From NCBI GenBank assembly GCA_018268935.1, contig JAFDVS010000068.1, positions 1-64,000 on the forward strand: a stretch of DNA of 64,000 nucleotides, written 5' to 3'. Shown in pieces: positions 51,446 through 60,028 of the stretch. The DNA is from Acidobacteriota bacterium (GTDB lineage: Bacteria > Acidobacteriota > Terriglobia > Bryobacterales > Bryobacteraceae). The position numbers and the translations under genes were made by a program. Positions within the stretch are counted from its first letter, which is position 1, and each line of letters opens with the position of its first letter. A model generated the notes under the pieces. The model saw only the letters and a list, made by a program, of their open reading frames with translations. It ran no database searches and was not told where the DNA came from.

Positions 51446-52870
51446 CTATGGCACCGCCGACTCCGCCACCGCCGGCCGCGTCTCCACCTGCGGCCCCCCA
51501 CCCGCTCCCTTCTTCTTGAACCCCTTCTTCGTCCCCCCTTTCTTCAATCCCCCGCCACCGGCACTCTCCCCCGGTCCCCCAGTATTATTCAGCGTCTCCC
51601 CAATCTCCAACTTCGCCAGCATCTCAGCCATCCGCCTCCCAACCTCCGGATGCGCCGCCAGCACATCCTCCTTCTCACTCGGGTCCTGCCGGATCCGAAA
51701 CAGCGCCCGCATCTCATCCCCTCCGCGAGTCCGCCCCGCAACATACTTCCACTCCCCATCAAACACCGCGAACGATCCCACCGCTCCGATCACCACATTC
51801 TTCGGCGCACTCAACTTCCCCGAAACCAGGTTCCCCCACAAATTGCGTCCATAAAACGCCTTCGTATTCCGCGGCTTCACTCCACACCCCGCCGCCAGCG
51901 TCGGAAACAGATCATGCGCCGCCACCATCTGCGCGATCGTCTTGCCCCCCTCAATCACGCCCGTATACCACATCGCCGCCGGCACCCGTATCCCGCCTTC
52001 AAACACCGTCGACTTTCCCTCGCGCAGTGGCCCGTTACTCGCCCCGATCGCGCCCCCGTTGTCGCTCAGAAACACCACCATCGTGTCCTTCGCAATCTTC
52101 TCCTCCTCAAGCACCCGCAGCAGCCTGCCCACCTGATCATCCACCATGCTCACCATCGCCGCATACGTCCGCCTGTTCTCATCCGCAATATGCGCGAACT
52201 TCGCAATGCGCTCACTCGGAGCCTCCAGCGGAGTATGCGGAGCATTAAACGCCGTGTACGCAAAAAACGGCCGGCTCTTATCGCGCCCCCGGATCAGCGA
52301 TTCCATTTCCTTGCCCAGCAACTCCGTCGTGTACCCTTCCTCCCGCACACTCTTCCCATTGCGCTGCCAATCATAAGCCCCAGCAAGCAGATGCGTGAAG
52401 TACGACACCGACCCGCCCGTATGCCCGTAGAAATGATCGAAGCCCCGCCGGTGCGGCAACTGCGCCTGCCGCGCCAATCCCAGATGCCATTTCCCCACCA
52501 TCCACGTCTGATACCCCGCCGCCCGGAAACTCTCCGCCATCGTGTGTTCGTCCAGCGGCAGCCCCGTTTTGTCGAACGGCCCGAAGGGCCCATGAATGCC
52601 AACTGTCAACGGCGATCGCCCCGTCAACAGCGCGCACCGCGTCGGGCTGCATAGCGGATACGCATAGTAGTGGCTGAACTGCGCCCCCTGCTTCGCAATC
52701 CGGTCAATATGCGGCGTAGGAAACTCGCTCCCATGAAACCCCACATCGCCAAATCCCAAATCATCCGCCATGATCAGCAGCAGATTCGGATGCCGCGGCT
52801 TCTGGGCAAACAGCGCGGAACTGAGTGTAGAGAGCATGGCTCTCCGCGTGAGAGGCATGCGTTCCATCAT
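51446..52870 (-). CDS. Exported arylsulfatase
   Basis: The 474-residue protein begins MMERMPLTRRAMLSTLSSALFA, a twin-arginine-type leader, then NLLLIMADDLGFGDVG with metal Asp residues and the formylglycine motif C-S-P-T-R with Cys at residue 74, KWHLG, and FLSDNGGAIGASNGPLREGK. The C-terminus is Gly/Lys-rich (GGGLKKGGTKKGFKKKG), probably flexible. It hydrolyses sulfate esters outside the membrane and differs from the HEAT-tailed sulfatase near 43 kb. lysA lies 21 nt upstream on the same strand. A formylglycine-generating enzyme is not in the window. Confidence 0.92.
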   Translation of the reverse strand: MMERMPLTRRAMLSTLSSALFAQKPRHPNLLLIMADDLGFGDVGFHGSEFPTPHIDRIAKQGAQFSHYYAYPLCSPTRCALLTGRSPLTVGIHGPFGPFDKTGLPLDEHTMAESFRAAGYQTWMVGKWHLGLARQAQLPHRRGFDHFYGHTGGSVSYFTHLLAGAYDWQRNGKSVREEGYTTELLGKEMESLIRGRDKSRPFFAYTAFNAPHTPLEAPSERIAKFAHIADENRRTYAAMVSMVDDQVGRLLRVLEEEKIAKDTMVVFLSDNGGAIGASNGPLREGKSTVFEGGIRVPAAMWYTGVIEGGKTIAQMVAAHDLFPTLAAGCGVKPRNTKAFYGRNLWGNLVSGKLSAPKNVVIGAVGSFAVFDGEWKYVAGRTRGGDEMRALFRIRQDPSEKEDVLAAHPEVGRRMAEMLAKLEIGETLNNTGGPGESAGGGGLKKGGTKKGFKKKGAGGGPQVETRPAVAESAVP

Positions 52871-52891
52871 AAGCGCACCGAGCGCCGTCAG

Positions 52892-54145
52892 CTACACCTT
52901 CTCTAACCGCACCAGATCCTCATACGACTCCCGCTGGCGCACCACACGCCATCCATTCCCCGCCACCATAATCTCCGATGCCCGCGTCCGCGCATTGTAA
53001 TTCGACGACAGCACCGCTCCATACGCCCCCGCCGTGCAAATCGCCACCAGATCCCCTGGAAACACATTCGCCATCTCGCGATCCTTCGCCAGAAAATCCC
53101 CCGACTCGCACACCGGCCCAACCACATCCGCCGTCACCATCCCGCGCGCTGCATCTCGCTTCACCGGCAGAATCTCATGATGCGCCCGATACAGTGCCGG
53201 CCGGATCAAATCGTTCATCGCCGCATCGACAATAATGAATTCCTTGTTCCCGTTCTTCTTCCGATACAGCACCCGGCTCAACAGCACACCCGCTTCCGCC
53301 ACCAGACTGCGCCCCGGTTCCACCATCAGCGTCAGATTGCGCCCTTCCACCTTGTTCCGGATCCGCGTAATGTAATCCGCAATCGAAGGAGCATTCTCGC
53401 TCGGCCGGTACGGCACACCCAACCCGCCGCCCAGATCCAGATACTCGATTGCTATCCCCTGCGCCCGTAGCCGGTCGATCAGCGACAACATCCGGTCCAG
53501 CGCCGCCACCAGCGGCTCCGGGTTCAGCAACTGCGACCCGATATGGCAGCTCACGCTATCCAGAATCAGATTCGGATGCCACCGCGCCCGCTGATAAATC
53601 TCCTCCACTTCCTGAATATCAATCCCGAATTTGTGTTCCTTCAACCCCGTCGAAATGTACGGATGCGTCTCCGCATCCACATCCGGATTCACACGCAGCG
53701 CAATCCGGGCCTTTTTCCCCAATCGCCCGGCCAGCGCGTCAATCAGCGCCAACTCCGCCTCCGACTCGCAGTTGAAACTATGAATCCCGCGCTCCAGCGC
53801 AAACTCCACTTCATCCGCCGTCTTGCCGACCCCCGAAAACACAACCTTGTCCGGCTCCGCGCCCGCGCGCAACACCTTGTACAATTCGCCGCCCGAAACA
53901 ATATCGAACCCCGCTCCAGCCCGCGCCAGCATCGCCAGAATCCCCAGGTTATGATTCGCCTTCACCGCGTAGCACACGCGATGCGGCAGATTGCCGAACG
54001 CCCGGTCATACGCCTTGAAGCGGCTCAGAATCGCATTCGCCGAATACACAAAGCACGGCGTGCCCGCCTTTTTCGCAATCTCATCGAGCGGAGTATCTTC
54101 CACGTAGTAAACGTTATCGCGGTAGGTGAACGGAGTCTCTAACAT
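52892..54145 (-). CDS. lysA: Diaminopimelate decarboxylase
   Basis: The 417-residue protein is a fold III PLP enzyme: CYAVKANHNLGIL with the PLP lysine near residue 58, SGGELYKVLRAG, HSFNCESEAEL, EHKFGI, SCHIGSQL, DLGGGLGVPY, EPGRSLVAEAG, CESGDFLAKDR with the active-site Cys, and AGAYGAVLSSNYN. It makes lysine from meso-diaminopimelate. Length is normal. Its start is directly adjacent to the stop of the GAF/SpoIIE phosphatase gene, suggesting one message with the upstream deoC-rpiB pair. Confidence 0.95.
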   Translation of the reverse strand: MLETPFTYRDNVYYVEDTPLDEIAKKAGTPCFVYSANAILSRFKAYDRAFGNLPHRVCYAVKANHNLGILAMLARAGAGFDIVSGGELYKVLRAGAEPDKVVFSGVGKTADEVEFALERGIHSFNCESEAELALIDALAGRLGKKARIALRVNPDVDAETHPYISTGLKEHKFGIDIQEVEEIYQRARWHPNLILDSVSCHIGSQLLNPEPLVAALDRMLSLIDRLRAQGIAIEYLDLGGGLGVPYRPSENAPSIADYITRIRNKVEGRNLTLMVEPGRSLVAEAGVLLSRVLYRKKNGNKEFIIVDAAMNDLIRPALYRAHHEILPVKRDAARGMVTADVVGPVCESGDFLAKDREMANVFPGDLVAICTAGAYGAVLSSNYNARTRASEIMVAGNGWRVVRQRESYEDLVRLEKV

Positions 54146-55903
54146 TCAAATCACTTTCATCACAATAATGCTCTGATCGTCACTAATCGGCAGCTTTCCG
54201 GCATAGGCGTCCAATTCCTTGAAATACGCCCCGACAATCTCCGCCGCCGGCCGGTCCCGATGCTTCTTCAACAACCGCGCAATCCGCCGCACGCCAAACT
54301 CTTCGTCCGGGTTCTTCTCCCCCTGTTGATCCTGCACCCCATCGCTGTACAGCAGAACCACATCCCCCGGCTCGGCCTGAAATTCCAGCTCATCATACGG
54401 CCGGTCTTCCAGCAGCCCCACGGGAATGCCTTCCACCTTCGGATACAGAATCTTGTCCCCCCGCGAAACCATCGGCGGCGAATTGCCCGCATTCGTCATC
54501 CGGAACGTCTTCCGCTTCGAATTCCACTGCATCAGCAGAAGCGTGACGTACTTCGTCTCCACCTTGCGCTCCATCACCGCTTCGTTCAGCATGCCCATCA
54601 ATTCCGCCGGATTCTTCTTGCTCGAAGCAAGGCTCCGCAACAGGCCGCTGATCAGCGCTCCATACAATGCCGCCGCCGCGCTCTTTCCGCTCGAATCCCC
54701 AAAGCAAATCAACGCGCAGTTCTCTTCGCAATCGAAGAAATCGTAGATATCCCCCGTAATCTCCCGCGCCGGCCGCGCCCCCAGCGCCACTTCCAGCCCT
54801 GCAATCTCCGGAGCTTCCCTCGGCTGCAACACCTTCTGCAACTTGCGCGCCGCCCGCAGATCCTGCTCCATCCGCTTCTCACGCGCGGCGATCTGCTCAT
54901 ACAAACTCGCGTTCTCAATCGAGATCGCAATCTGCGGAGCCAGCAGCGACAACATCCGCACATGGTCATCCGTGAAGAATCCCAGCCGCTCGCTCTCCAG
55001 ATCCAGCACCCCGATCACCTTGTCCTGATAAATCAACGGCACGGCCACTTCCGACTGTATGTCCGGATGCGAAGCGATATACCGCGGATCGGTGAGCGTA
55101 TCGTTCACCTTCACCGGCTCGCGAGCCTCCACCGCCGCCCCCGTAATCCCATTGCCCAGCGGGATATTGTCGATCTCCACGCGTTGGTCATAACGCATGC
55201 TGAAGCGGTTCCGCAGCACCTTCTGCTGCTCGTCCACCAGCAGGATGTTGAACGCATCGAAGTTCACCATCTTGCGCATCGTCTCCGCAATCCGGCGCAG
55301 CAATTCATCCACCGCCAGAATCGACGACAGTTCCTGCGACACCCGGCTCAGCGTCCGCATCATCCGGTTCTGCCGCTGCACCTTGCCATACAGCATCGCG
55401 TTGTCGATTGCCGACGCCACCCGCGAAGCAATCAATTGCAGCAGCGCCCGGTCATGTTCGTTGTATGCGTTGAGCTTCGTCGCCTGCACATCGATCACGC
55501 CCACCAGCTTGCCGCGCGCCGTCATCGGCACCGCCAGTTCGCTCCGCACCGCATCCAGCGCGCTGAGATAACGCGGGTCGTTCCGCACATCCCCCGAAAG
55601 CACTGGCTGCCTTGTCTCCGCTGCAATACCGGTCAACCCCTCGCCCAGCGACACCACCAGGTTCCGCACCACTTCCTGCCGGTGCCCGATCGCGTGCCGG
55701 ATGCGCATCCCCTTGATTCGCTCGCTGTAAAGCAGAATCGCGAACAAATCCGTCGGCACCACCTGCTTCACAAACTCAGTGACGTTGTTCAGCAGTTGAT
55801 CGAGATCCAGCGTCTCGCTGGTGACAGAGGAAACTTCCAGCAGAAAGTCCAGCAGTTCCGCCCGCTCGCGAAACTGCACTCGCGATCCTCCCGGCTTAGG
55901 CAT
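54146..55903 (-). CDS. GAF-GAF-SpoIIE type serine phosphatase
   Basis: The 585-residue protein has two GAF domains (about 25-170 and 200-340; each ends with a V-G-V-I/L-D pattern), a short coiled linker with the RAARKLQKVLQP motif, and a SpoIIE/RsbU PP2C domain (about 370-585) with GDIYDFF, ICFGDSSGKSAAAAL, MTNAGNSPP, LLYSDGV and SDDQSIIVMKV, covering the metal-binding Asp residues. It probably dephosphorylates an anti-anti-sigma factor in response to a small ligand. Its 5' end overlaps the deoC stop by 8 nt, so it is coupled to deoC. No anti-sigma partner is nearby. Confidence 0.9.
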   Translation of the reverse strand: MPKPGGSRVQFRERAELLDFLLEVSSVTSETLDLDQLLNNVTEFVKQVVPTDLFAILLYSERIKGMRIRHAIGHRQEVVRNLVVSLGEGLTGIAAETRQPVLSGDVRNDPRYLSALDAVRSELAVPMTARGKLVGVIDVQATKLNAYNEHDRALLQLIASRVASAIDNAMLYGKVQRQNRMMRTLSRVSQELSSILAVDELLRRIAETMRKMVNFDAFNILLVDEQQKVLRNRFSMRYDQRVEIDNIPLGNGITGAAVEAREPVKVNDTLTDPRYIASHPDIQSEVAVPLIYQDKVIGVLDLESERLGFFTDDHVRMLSLLAPQIAISIENASLYEQIAAREKRMEQDLRAARKLQKVLQPREAPEIAGLEVALGARPAREITGDIYDFFDCEENCALICFGDSSGKSAAAALYGALISGLLRSLASSKKNPAELMGMLNEAVMERKVETKYVTLLLMQWNSKRKTFRMTNAGNSPPMVSRGDKILYPKVEGIPVGLLEDRPYDELEFQAEPGDVVLLYSDGVQDQQGEKNPDEEFGVRRIARLLKKHRDRPAAEIVGAYFKELDAYAGKLPISDDQSIIVMKVI

Positions 55904-56792
55904 TGCGTGCCGCGGCTTCCTGTACGATCTTCACACTCGCGCTCGCGCCAATCCTGCTCGCCCCGGCAGCCTTCATCGTTTCCAAATCGGCCAGCGTGCG
56001 AATGCCCCCACTCGCTTTCACGCCCACATCCGGACCCACCGTCGCACGCATCAGCGCCACATCGTGCGCCGTCGCGCCGCTCTTGGCGAAACCCGTCGAT
56101 GTCTTCACGAAATCCGCGCCGGCAATCTTACACAGCGAGCTCGCAATCACCTTCTGGTTATCGTCCAGCAGCGCCGTCTCCAGAATCACCTTCAGAATCG
56201 CGCCCCCTTTGTGACAAGCCTCGGCCAGAGCCTGCACATCCATCCGCACCGTATCGTAATCGCCCGATCGCAGCGCGCCCACGTTCAGCACCATGTCTAC
56301 TTCCTGCGCCCCAGCTCGAATCGCATGCTCCGCCTCGGCCACCTTGATCGCCGTCGGCGTCGCGCCCAGCGGAAAGCCCACCACCGTGCACACCAACACC
56401 GGAGAGCCCTTCAGTTCATGAGCCGCCAGCGGCACCCAATACGGATTCACACACACGCTGATAAACCCATGCTCGCGCGCCTCGCGGCACAGCTTCACAA
56501 TATCCTCGCGCGTTGCGTCCGGCTTCAGAATCGTGTGGTCGATCAGCTTCGCCAGTTCCGCGTCGATTCGCGTCAACTTCTCCGAAGCCGAAATGCGGTC
56601 CGCTCCCGCGGCCACAATCTCCTTCGTCTTCTTCGAGCAAGTCTGCGCGCAGCGCTTCGTGCACCCGGGACACACCAGATCCGCGACATTCAGTCCTTCC
56701 GCGTTCGGCGCATGCCCGCCGCTCACCGGAATCCGCGCGAGGATCTCCTCCCCGATTTGCGCCACCAATCGATCTAGCTGTTGCGAGTCCAC
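55896..56792 (-). CDS. deoC: Deoxyribose-phosphate aldolase with Cys-rich N-terminal extension
   Basis: The 298-residue protein has a class I DeoC barrel from about residue 80: LIDHTILKPDA, VCVNPYWVPLA, VGFPLGA, EVDMVLNVGAL, FVKTSTGF with the Schiff-base Lys near 230 and VKASGGIRT with the second Lys near 259. The first 75 residues are extra: an amphipathic QLDRLVAQIGEEILARI helix like microcompartment targeting peptides, then C41, C44, C48, C52 (CPGCTKRCAQTC), a possible metal site. The GTG at 56792 is chosen, overlapping rpiB by 19 nt; an ATG at 56873 would overlap by 100 nt. It cleaves 2-deoxyribose 5-phosphate or a related sugar phosphate. Confidence 0.88.
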   Translation of the reverse strand: MDSQQLDRLVAQIGEEILARIPVSGGHAPNAEGLNVADLVCPGCTKRCAQTCSKKTKEIVAAGADRISASEKLTRIDAELAKLIDHTILKPDATREDIVKLCREAREHGFISVCVNPYWVPLAAHELKGSPVLVCTVVGFPLGATPTAIKVAEAEHAIRAGAQEVDMVLNVGALRSGDYDTVRMDVQALAEACHKGGAILKVILETALLDDNQKVIASSLCKIAGADFVKTSTGFAKSGATAHDVALMRATVGPDVGVKASGGIRTLADLETMKAAGASRIGASASVKIVQEAAARNA

Positions 56793-57400
56793 GCCGCGTA
56801 TCTCTTCTCGATGCCGGTAATCTTCTCTACTCGAGCCGCATGCCGGCCGCCTCCATAGGGCGTCGCCAGCCACATCCGCAGCACTTCTTCGGCCTGCGTC
56901 ACGGTCAACATGCGCCCGCCCAAAGTCAGTACATTGGCGTGGTTATGTTCGCGGCTGTTGCGAGCAGTAGCCTTATCGTAGCATAGGGCTGCGCGCACGC
57001 CCGGCACCTTGTTCGCCGCCATCGCCGACCCGATTCCTGCCCCATCCACAATCACCCCGCACGCCGCTTTTCCTTCCGCCACCAGTTCCGCCACAGCCAG
57101 CGCGATGTCCGGATAATCGGCCGCTTTCGCCTCCTGTACGCCTACGTCACGCACCGCAAATCCCAGTTCCGCCAGCAGCGGCTTCAACGTTTCCTTCATT
57201 TCGAATCCGCCATGGTCCGACCCGATCGCCACCGTCCGCTCCGCCGGAGCCATTCCATCTAACTCGTGTTCCGGAACTTCCTGCAACGCCAGCCCTCGTT
57301 CCCGAATCAGGTCCCTTGCCGAGGGAGTTACAATGGTCCCGATTGCTACCTTCACCACCCCCGTCAAAGGGACATCCGTTGCTGTTAGAACTTTACGCAT
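56774..57400 (-). CDS. rpiB: RpiB-type sugar-phosphate isomerase with N-terminal extension
   Basis: The 208-residue protein has an RpiB/LacAB domain from about residue 55: TVAIGSDHGGFEMKETLKPLL, DVGVQEAKAADYPDIA, GVIVDGAGIGSAMAANKVPGVRAALCYD, NSREHNHANVLTLGGR. The active-site Cys of typical RpiB (G-x-C-G-T-G) is replaced by Asp (VDGAGIG), which occurs in related branches. Residues 1-50 (VLTATDV...GTIVTPSARDLIRERG) are the linker type seen in microcompartment proteins. It isomerises ribose/ribulose 5-phosphate or similar sugars. It overlaps deoC and is divergent from the NicO gene, 38 nt away. Confidence 0.85.
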   Translation of the reverse strand: MRKVLTATDVPLTGVVKVAIGTIVTPSARDLIRERGLALQEVPEHELDGMAPAERTVAIGSDHGGFEMKETLKPLLAELGFAVRDVGVQEAKAADYPDIALAVAELVAEGKAACGVIVDGAGIGSAMAANKVPGVRAALCYDKATARNSREHNHANVLTLGGRMLTVTQAEEVLRMWLATPYGGGRHAARVEKITGIEKRYAAWTRNS

Positions 57401-57438
57401 ACATCCAGTCGAACGCGTGCCGCGTACTCTCCATTGTA

Positions 57439-58854
57439 ATGAACACCCGCCCCGCATTCCTCTTTTTGCTTGCGGTTTCTTTCCTCAGCGCCCATCCCAT
57501 GGGCAATCGCTCCATTAGTCATTACGCCCGCCTCACCCCCTCCGATCGCGGCCTCTCCATCACTTACGCCCTCGACCTCGCCGAAATCCCCAGCTTCGAA
57601 CTCCTCCGCGAATGGCAACTCGAACGCACCAGCCCGCGCGCTCAACTCGATGCCAAAGCCCTCCGCCAGGCCCGCGATTGGGTAGCGAATCTCCATCTCA
57701 CCATCGACGGCCAACCTCTCCGTCCCACCGTCTACTCCGCCCAACTCCACATCTCCGACGGCGCGGACAGCAGGCCAGTCCTTCGCATTACCGCTAAAGC
57801 CTTCGCCCCAACCCAACCCGGTGCAATGCGCTACGAGGATCGGAACTACCCCGGCCGCGCCGGCTGGAAAGAAATCGTCATCGATGGCGACGGCCGCCCC
57901 GCGCGCGACATCAGCCACGCCCTCACCGCCTACCCCGAAGATCCCACCCTCGCGCCGCCCCTCGACACCACCGCTCAATTCGCCTGGCGCCCGGCCCCCA
58001 AAACAGAAGCGCCCCGTATTGTTCTGGCCCAGAATTCTCCTCCCCCGCCCGGCGCCCTCCAGCGTGGCGACACCCTCTCCCAACTCCTCGGCAAACAGGA
58101 ACTCGGCATCTCCGCCATGCTCCTCGCAATCGCTCTCGCCTTCGGCTTTGGAGCCATGCACGCCATGTCCCCCGGCCACGGCAAAACCATCGTCGCCGCC
58201 TATCTGGTCGGCTCCCGAGGCACCTTCAAACACGCCCTCTTCCTCGGCGCCATGGTCACCTTCACCCATACCGTCAGCGTCTTCCTCCTCGGCCTTGGCA
58301 CACTATTCCTCTCCCGCTACATCGTCCCCGACAAGATCTATCCCATCCTCAGCGCGCTCTCCGGAGCCATGATCGTCGCCATCGGAGCCATGCTCTTCTA
58401 CAAGCGTCTTCACATCCTCGCCGCTCACTCCCACTCCGATCACCACCACGTCATCGGCCATCATCACCACGATCACGATCATGACCATGGCCCCGGCGGC
58501 CACACCCATGTACCCGAAGGCGAAGTCACGTTCTCCAGCCTCACCGGACTCGCCGTCAGCGGCGGTCTTGTCCCCTGTCCCTCCGCCCTGGTCCTCCTCC
58601 TCAGCGCCATCGCCCTCGGCCGCATCGGTTTCGGACTCGCCCTGCTCACCAGCTTCAGCCTCGGCCTCGCCCTCGTCCTCATCACTATCGGAGGCATCGT
58701 CCTCTACGCGAAAAACCTCCTCCCCTCGACCCCTAAAGTCACCACCAGCCCGCTCTTCCGCATGCTCCCCGTATTCTCCGCCGCCGCCATCACCATCATC
58801 GGCCTCATCATGACCGCCGCCGCCCTAGGCTGGATCAAACTCAACGTGTCATAG
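57439..58854 (+). CDS. NicO-family nickel/cobalt exporter with periplasmic N-domain
   Basis: The 471-residue protein has a signal peptide (FLFLLAVSFLSA), a large extracytoplasmic domain (about 20-215) and then a six-helix NicO/RcnA transporter. Its HAMSPGHGKTIVAAYLVGSRG motif (about 237-257) is the family metal site; a loop with runs of His and Asp (HSHSDHHHV, HHHHDHDHDHG) likely binds metal; GLVPCPSALVLLL follows. Such proteins export Ni or Co. The N-terminal domain, also seen in fused NicO proteins of other phyla, may capture or deliver metal. The ATG at 57439 opens the signal peptide; the upstream extension is unsupported. Confidence 0.85.
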   Translation: MNTRPAFLFLLAVSFLSAHPMGNRSISHYARLTPSDRGLSITYALDLAEIPSFELLREWQLERTSPRAQLDAKALRQARDWVANLHLTIDGQPLRPTVYSAQLHISDGADSRPVLRITAKAFAPTQPGAMRYEDRNYPGRAGWKEIVIDGDGRPARDISHALTAYPEDPTLAPPLDTTAQFAWRPAPKTEAPRIVLAQNSPPPPGALQRGDTLSQLLGKQELGISAMLLAIALAFGFGAMHAMSPGHGKTIVAAYLVGSRGTFKHALFLGAMVTFTHTVSVFLLGLGTLFLSRYIVPDKIYPILSALSGAMIVAIGAMLFYKRLHILAAHSHSDHHHVIGHHHHDHDHDHGPGGHTHVPEGEVTFSSLTGLAVSGGLVPCPSALVLLLSAIALGRIGFGLALLTSFSLGLALVLITIGGIVLYAKNLLPSTPKVTTSPLFRMLPVFSAAAITIIGLIMTAAALGWIKLNVS

Positions 58855-58864
58855 CCCTTCAGAT

Positions 58865-58926
58865 CCGCGCGCGTCAGCAAGCGGTCAACCACCCCCCTAC
58901 AGAGCCGCGCGCGTCAGCAAGCGGTC
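58865..58926. repeat. Two-copy direct repeat upstream of tsaD
   Basis: An exact 22-nt unit occurs at 58865-58886 and 58905-58926, with a 40-nt period; its core is CGCGCGTCAGCAAGCGGTC. Translated, the reverse strand reads as the R-L-L-T-R-A type strings often seen where such repeats intrude into annotated frames in Solibacter-like genomes. It lies between the NicO stop and the tsaD start and is part of a dispersed family by its look, though only these copies are in the window. Confidence 0.75.
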
Positions 58927-58945
58927 CGCGGCTAACATAAAAGGA

Positions 58946-60018
58946 ATGCCCCGCATCCTCGGCATCGAATCCTCTTGTGACGAAACCGCCGCCGCCGTCG
59001 TCGAAGACGGGCGCACCGTCCTCTCCAGCATCGTCAGCTCCCAATTCGATGTCCACGGCAAATACGGCGGAGTAGTCCCCGAACTCGCCTCCCGCGAGCA
59101 TCTCCGCGCCATCACCCCCGTAGTCCGCCAGGCCATGGAACAGGCTCGCTGCACCTATCAGGACCTCGACGCCATCGCCGTCACCCAAGGCCCCGGCCTC
59201 GTCGGCTCCCTCCTCGTCGGTATGACCTACGGCAAAGCCATCTGTTTCTCGCGCCAACTCCCCTCATCGGAGTCAATCACATCGAAGGCCACATCCACGC
59301 CGTCGCCATAGAAGCCGAAGGCCGCCTCGAATTCCCTGCGCTCGCCCTCGTCGTCAGTGGCGGCCACACGCATCTGTTCGAAATCAGGGAAGGCTTCTCC
59401 TACCGCCTCCTCGGTAAAACCCGCGACGACGCCGCCGGTGAAGCCTACGACAAAGTCGGCAAACTCCTCGGGTTCAGCTACCCGGGCGGTCCCATCCTCG
59501 ATGCACTCGCGCCCTATGGCAACCCCAAAGCCGTCCGCTTCACTCTCGCCAAAATGAAAGGCAACGCCCTCGACTTCAGCTTCAGCGGCCTCAAAACCGC
59601 CGTCCTCCGATGGGTCGAATCCCACCCCATGGAAGCCGAAATCGCCCGCCGCAAAGCCTACACCCAAACCAACCCGCGCCCCTCCACCGCCGAGTGGCTC
59701 GAACTCACCCCGCAGCCCACACGCGACCTGATCGCTTCCTTCCAGCGCACCGTCATCGAAGAACTACTCACGCGCTCTGAAGCCGCCGCCGAACAGATGG
59801 CCGCCCGCAGTTGGGTCGTCTCCGGCGGTGTCGCCTGCAACGCCGGACTGCGCGACGCCGCCCGCAGCGCCCGCCTCCCGTACCCCGTCTTCTTCCCTAC
59901 GCCCGCGCTCTCCACCGACAACGCGGCCATGATCGCCGCCGCCGCCTTCCCCAAATTCCACCGCCGCGACTTCTCTAGCTTCTCCCTCAAAGCCCAGGCC
60001 GGACTCACCCTCGCCTGA
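58946..60018 (+). pseudogene. tsaD: tRNA threonylcarbamoyladenosine transferase TsaD, frameshifted
   Basis: The gene encodes TsaD, which transfers threonylcarbamoyl to tRNA for t6A formation and is normally essential. The first frame reads ILGIESSCDETAAAVV through VTQGPGLVGSLLVGMTYGKA and then loses homology at SRQLPSSES. One base is missing in the C-run at 59260-59263: with five Cs the frame would read LPLIGVNHIEGHIHAVA and continue with VVSGGHTHLFEI, GEAYDKVGKLLG, FSFSGLKTAV and VVSGGVACNAGL to the stop. Both halves look well kept, so a recent mutation or a homopolymer sequencing error is likely; a single full protein is the probable truth. Confidence 0.88.
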
Positions 60019-60028
60019 TTGCGTTACC

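Noticed and set aside
54260..56347. A 695-codon plus-strand open frame
   Set aside because: It is antisense to the GAF/SpoIIE phosphatase and deoC genes, which carry the conserved motifs.
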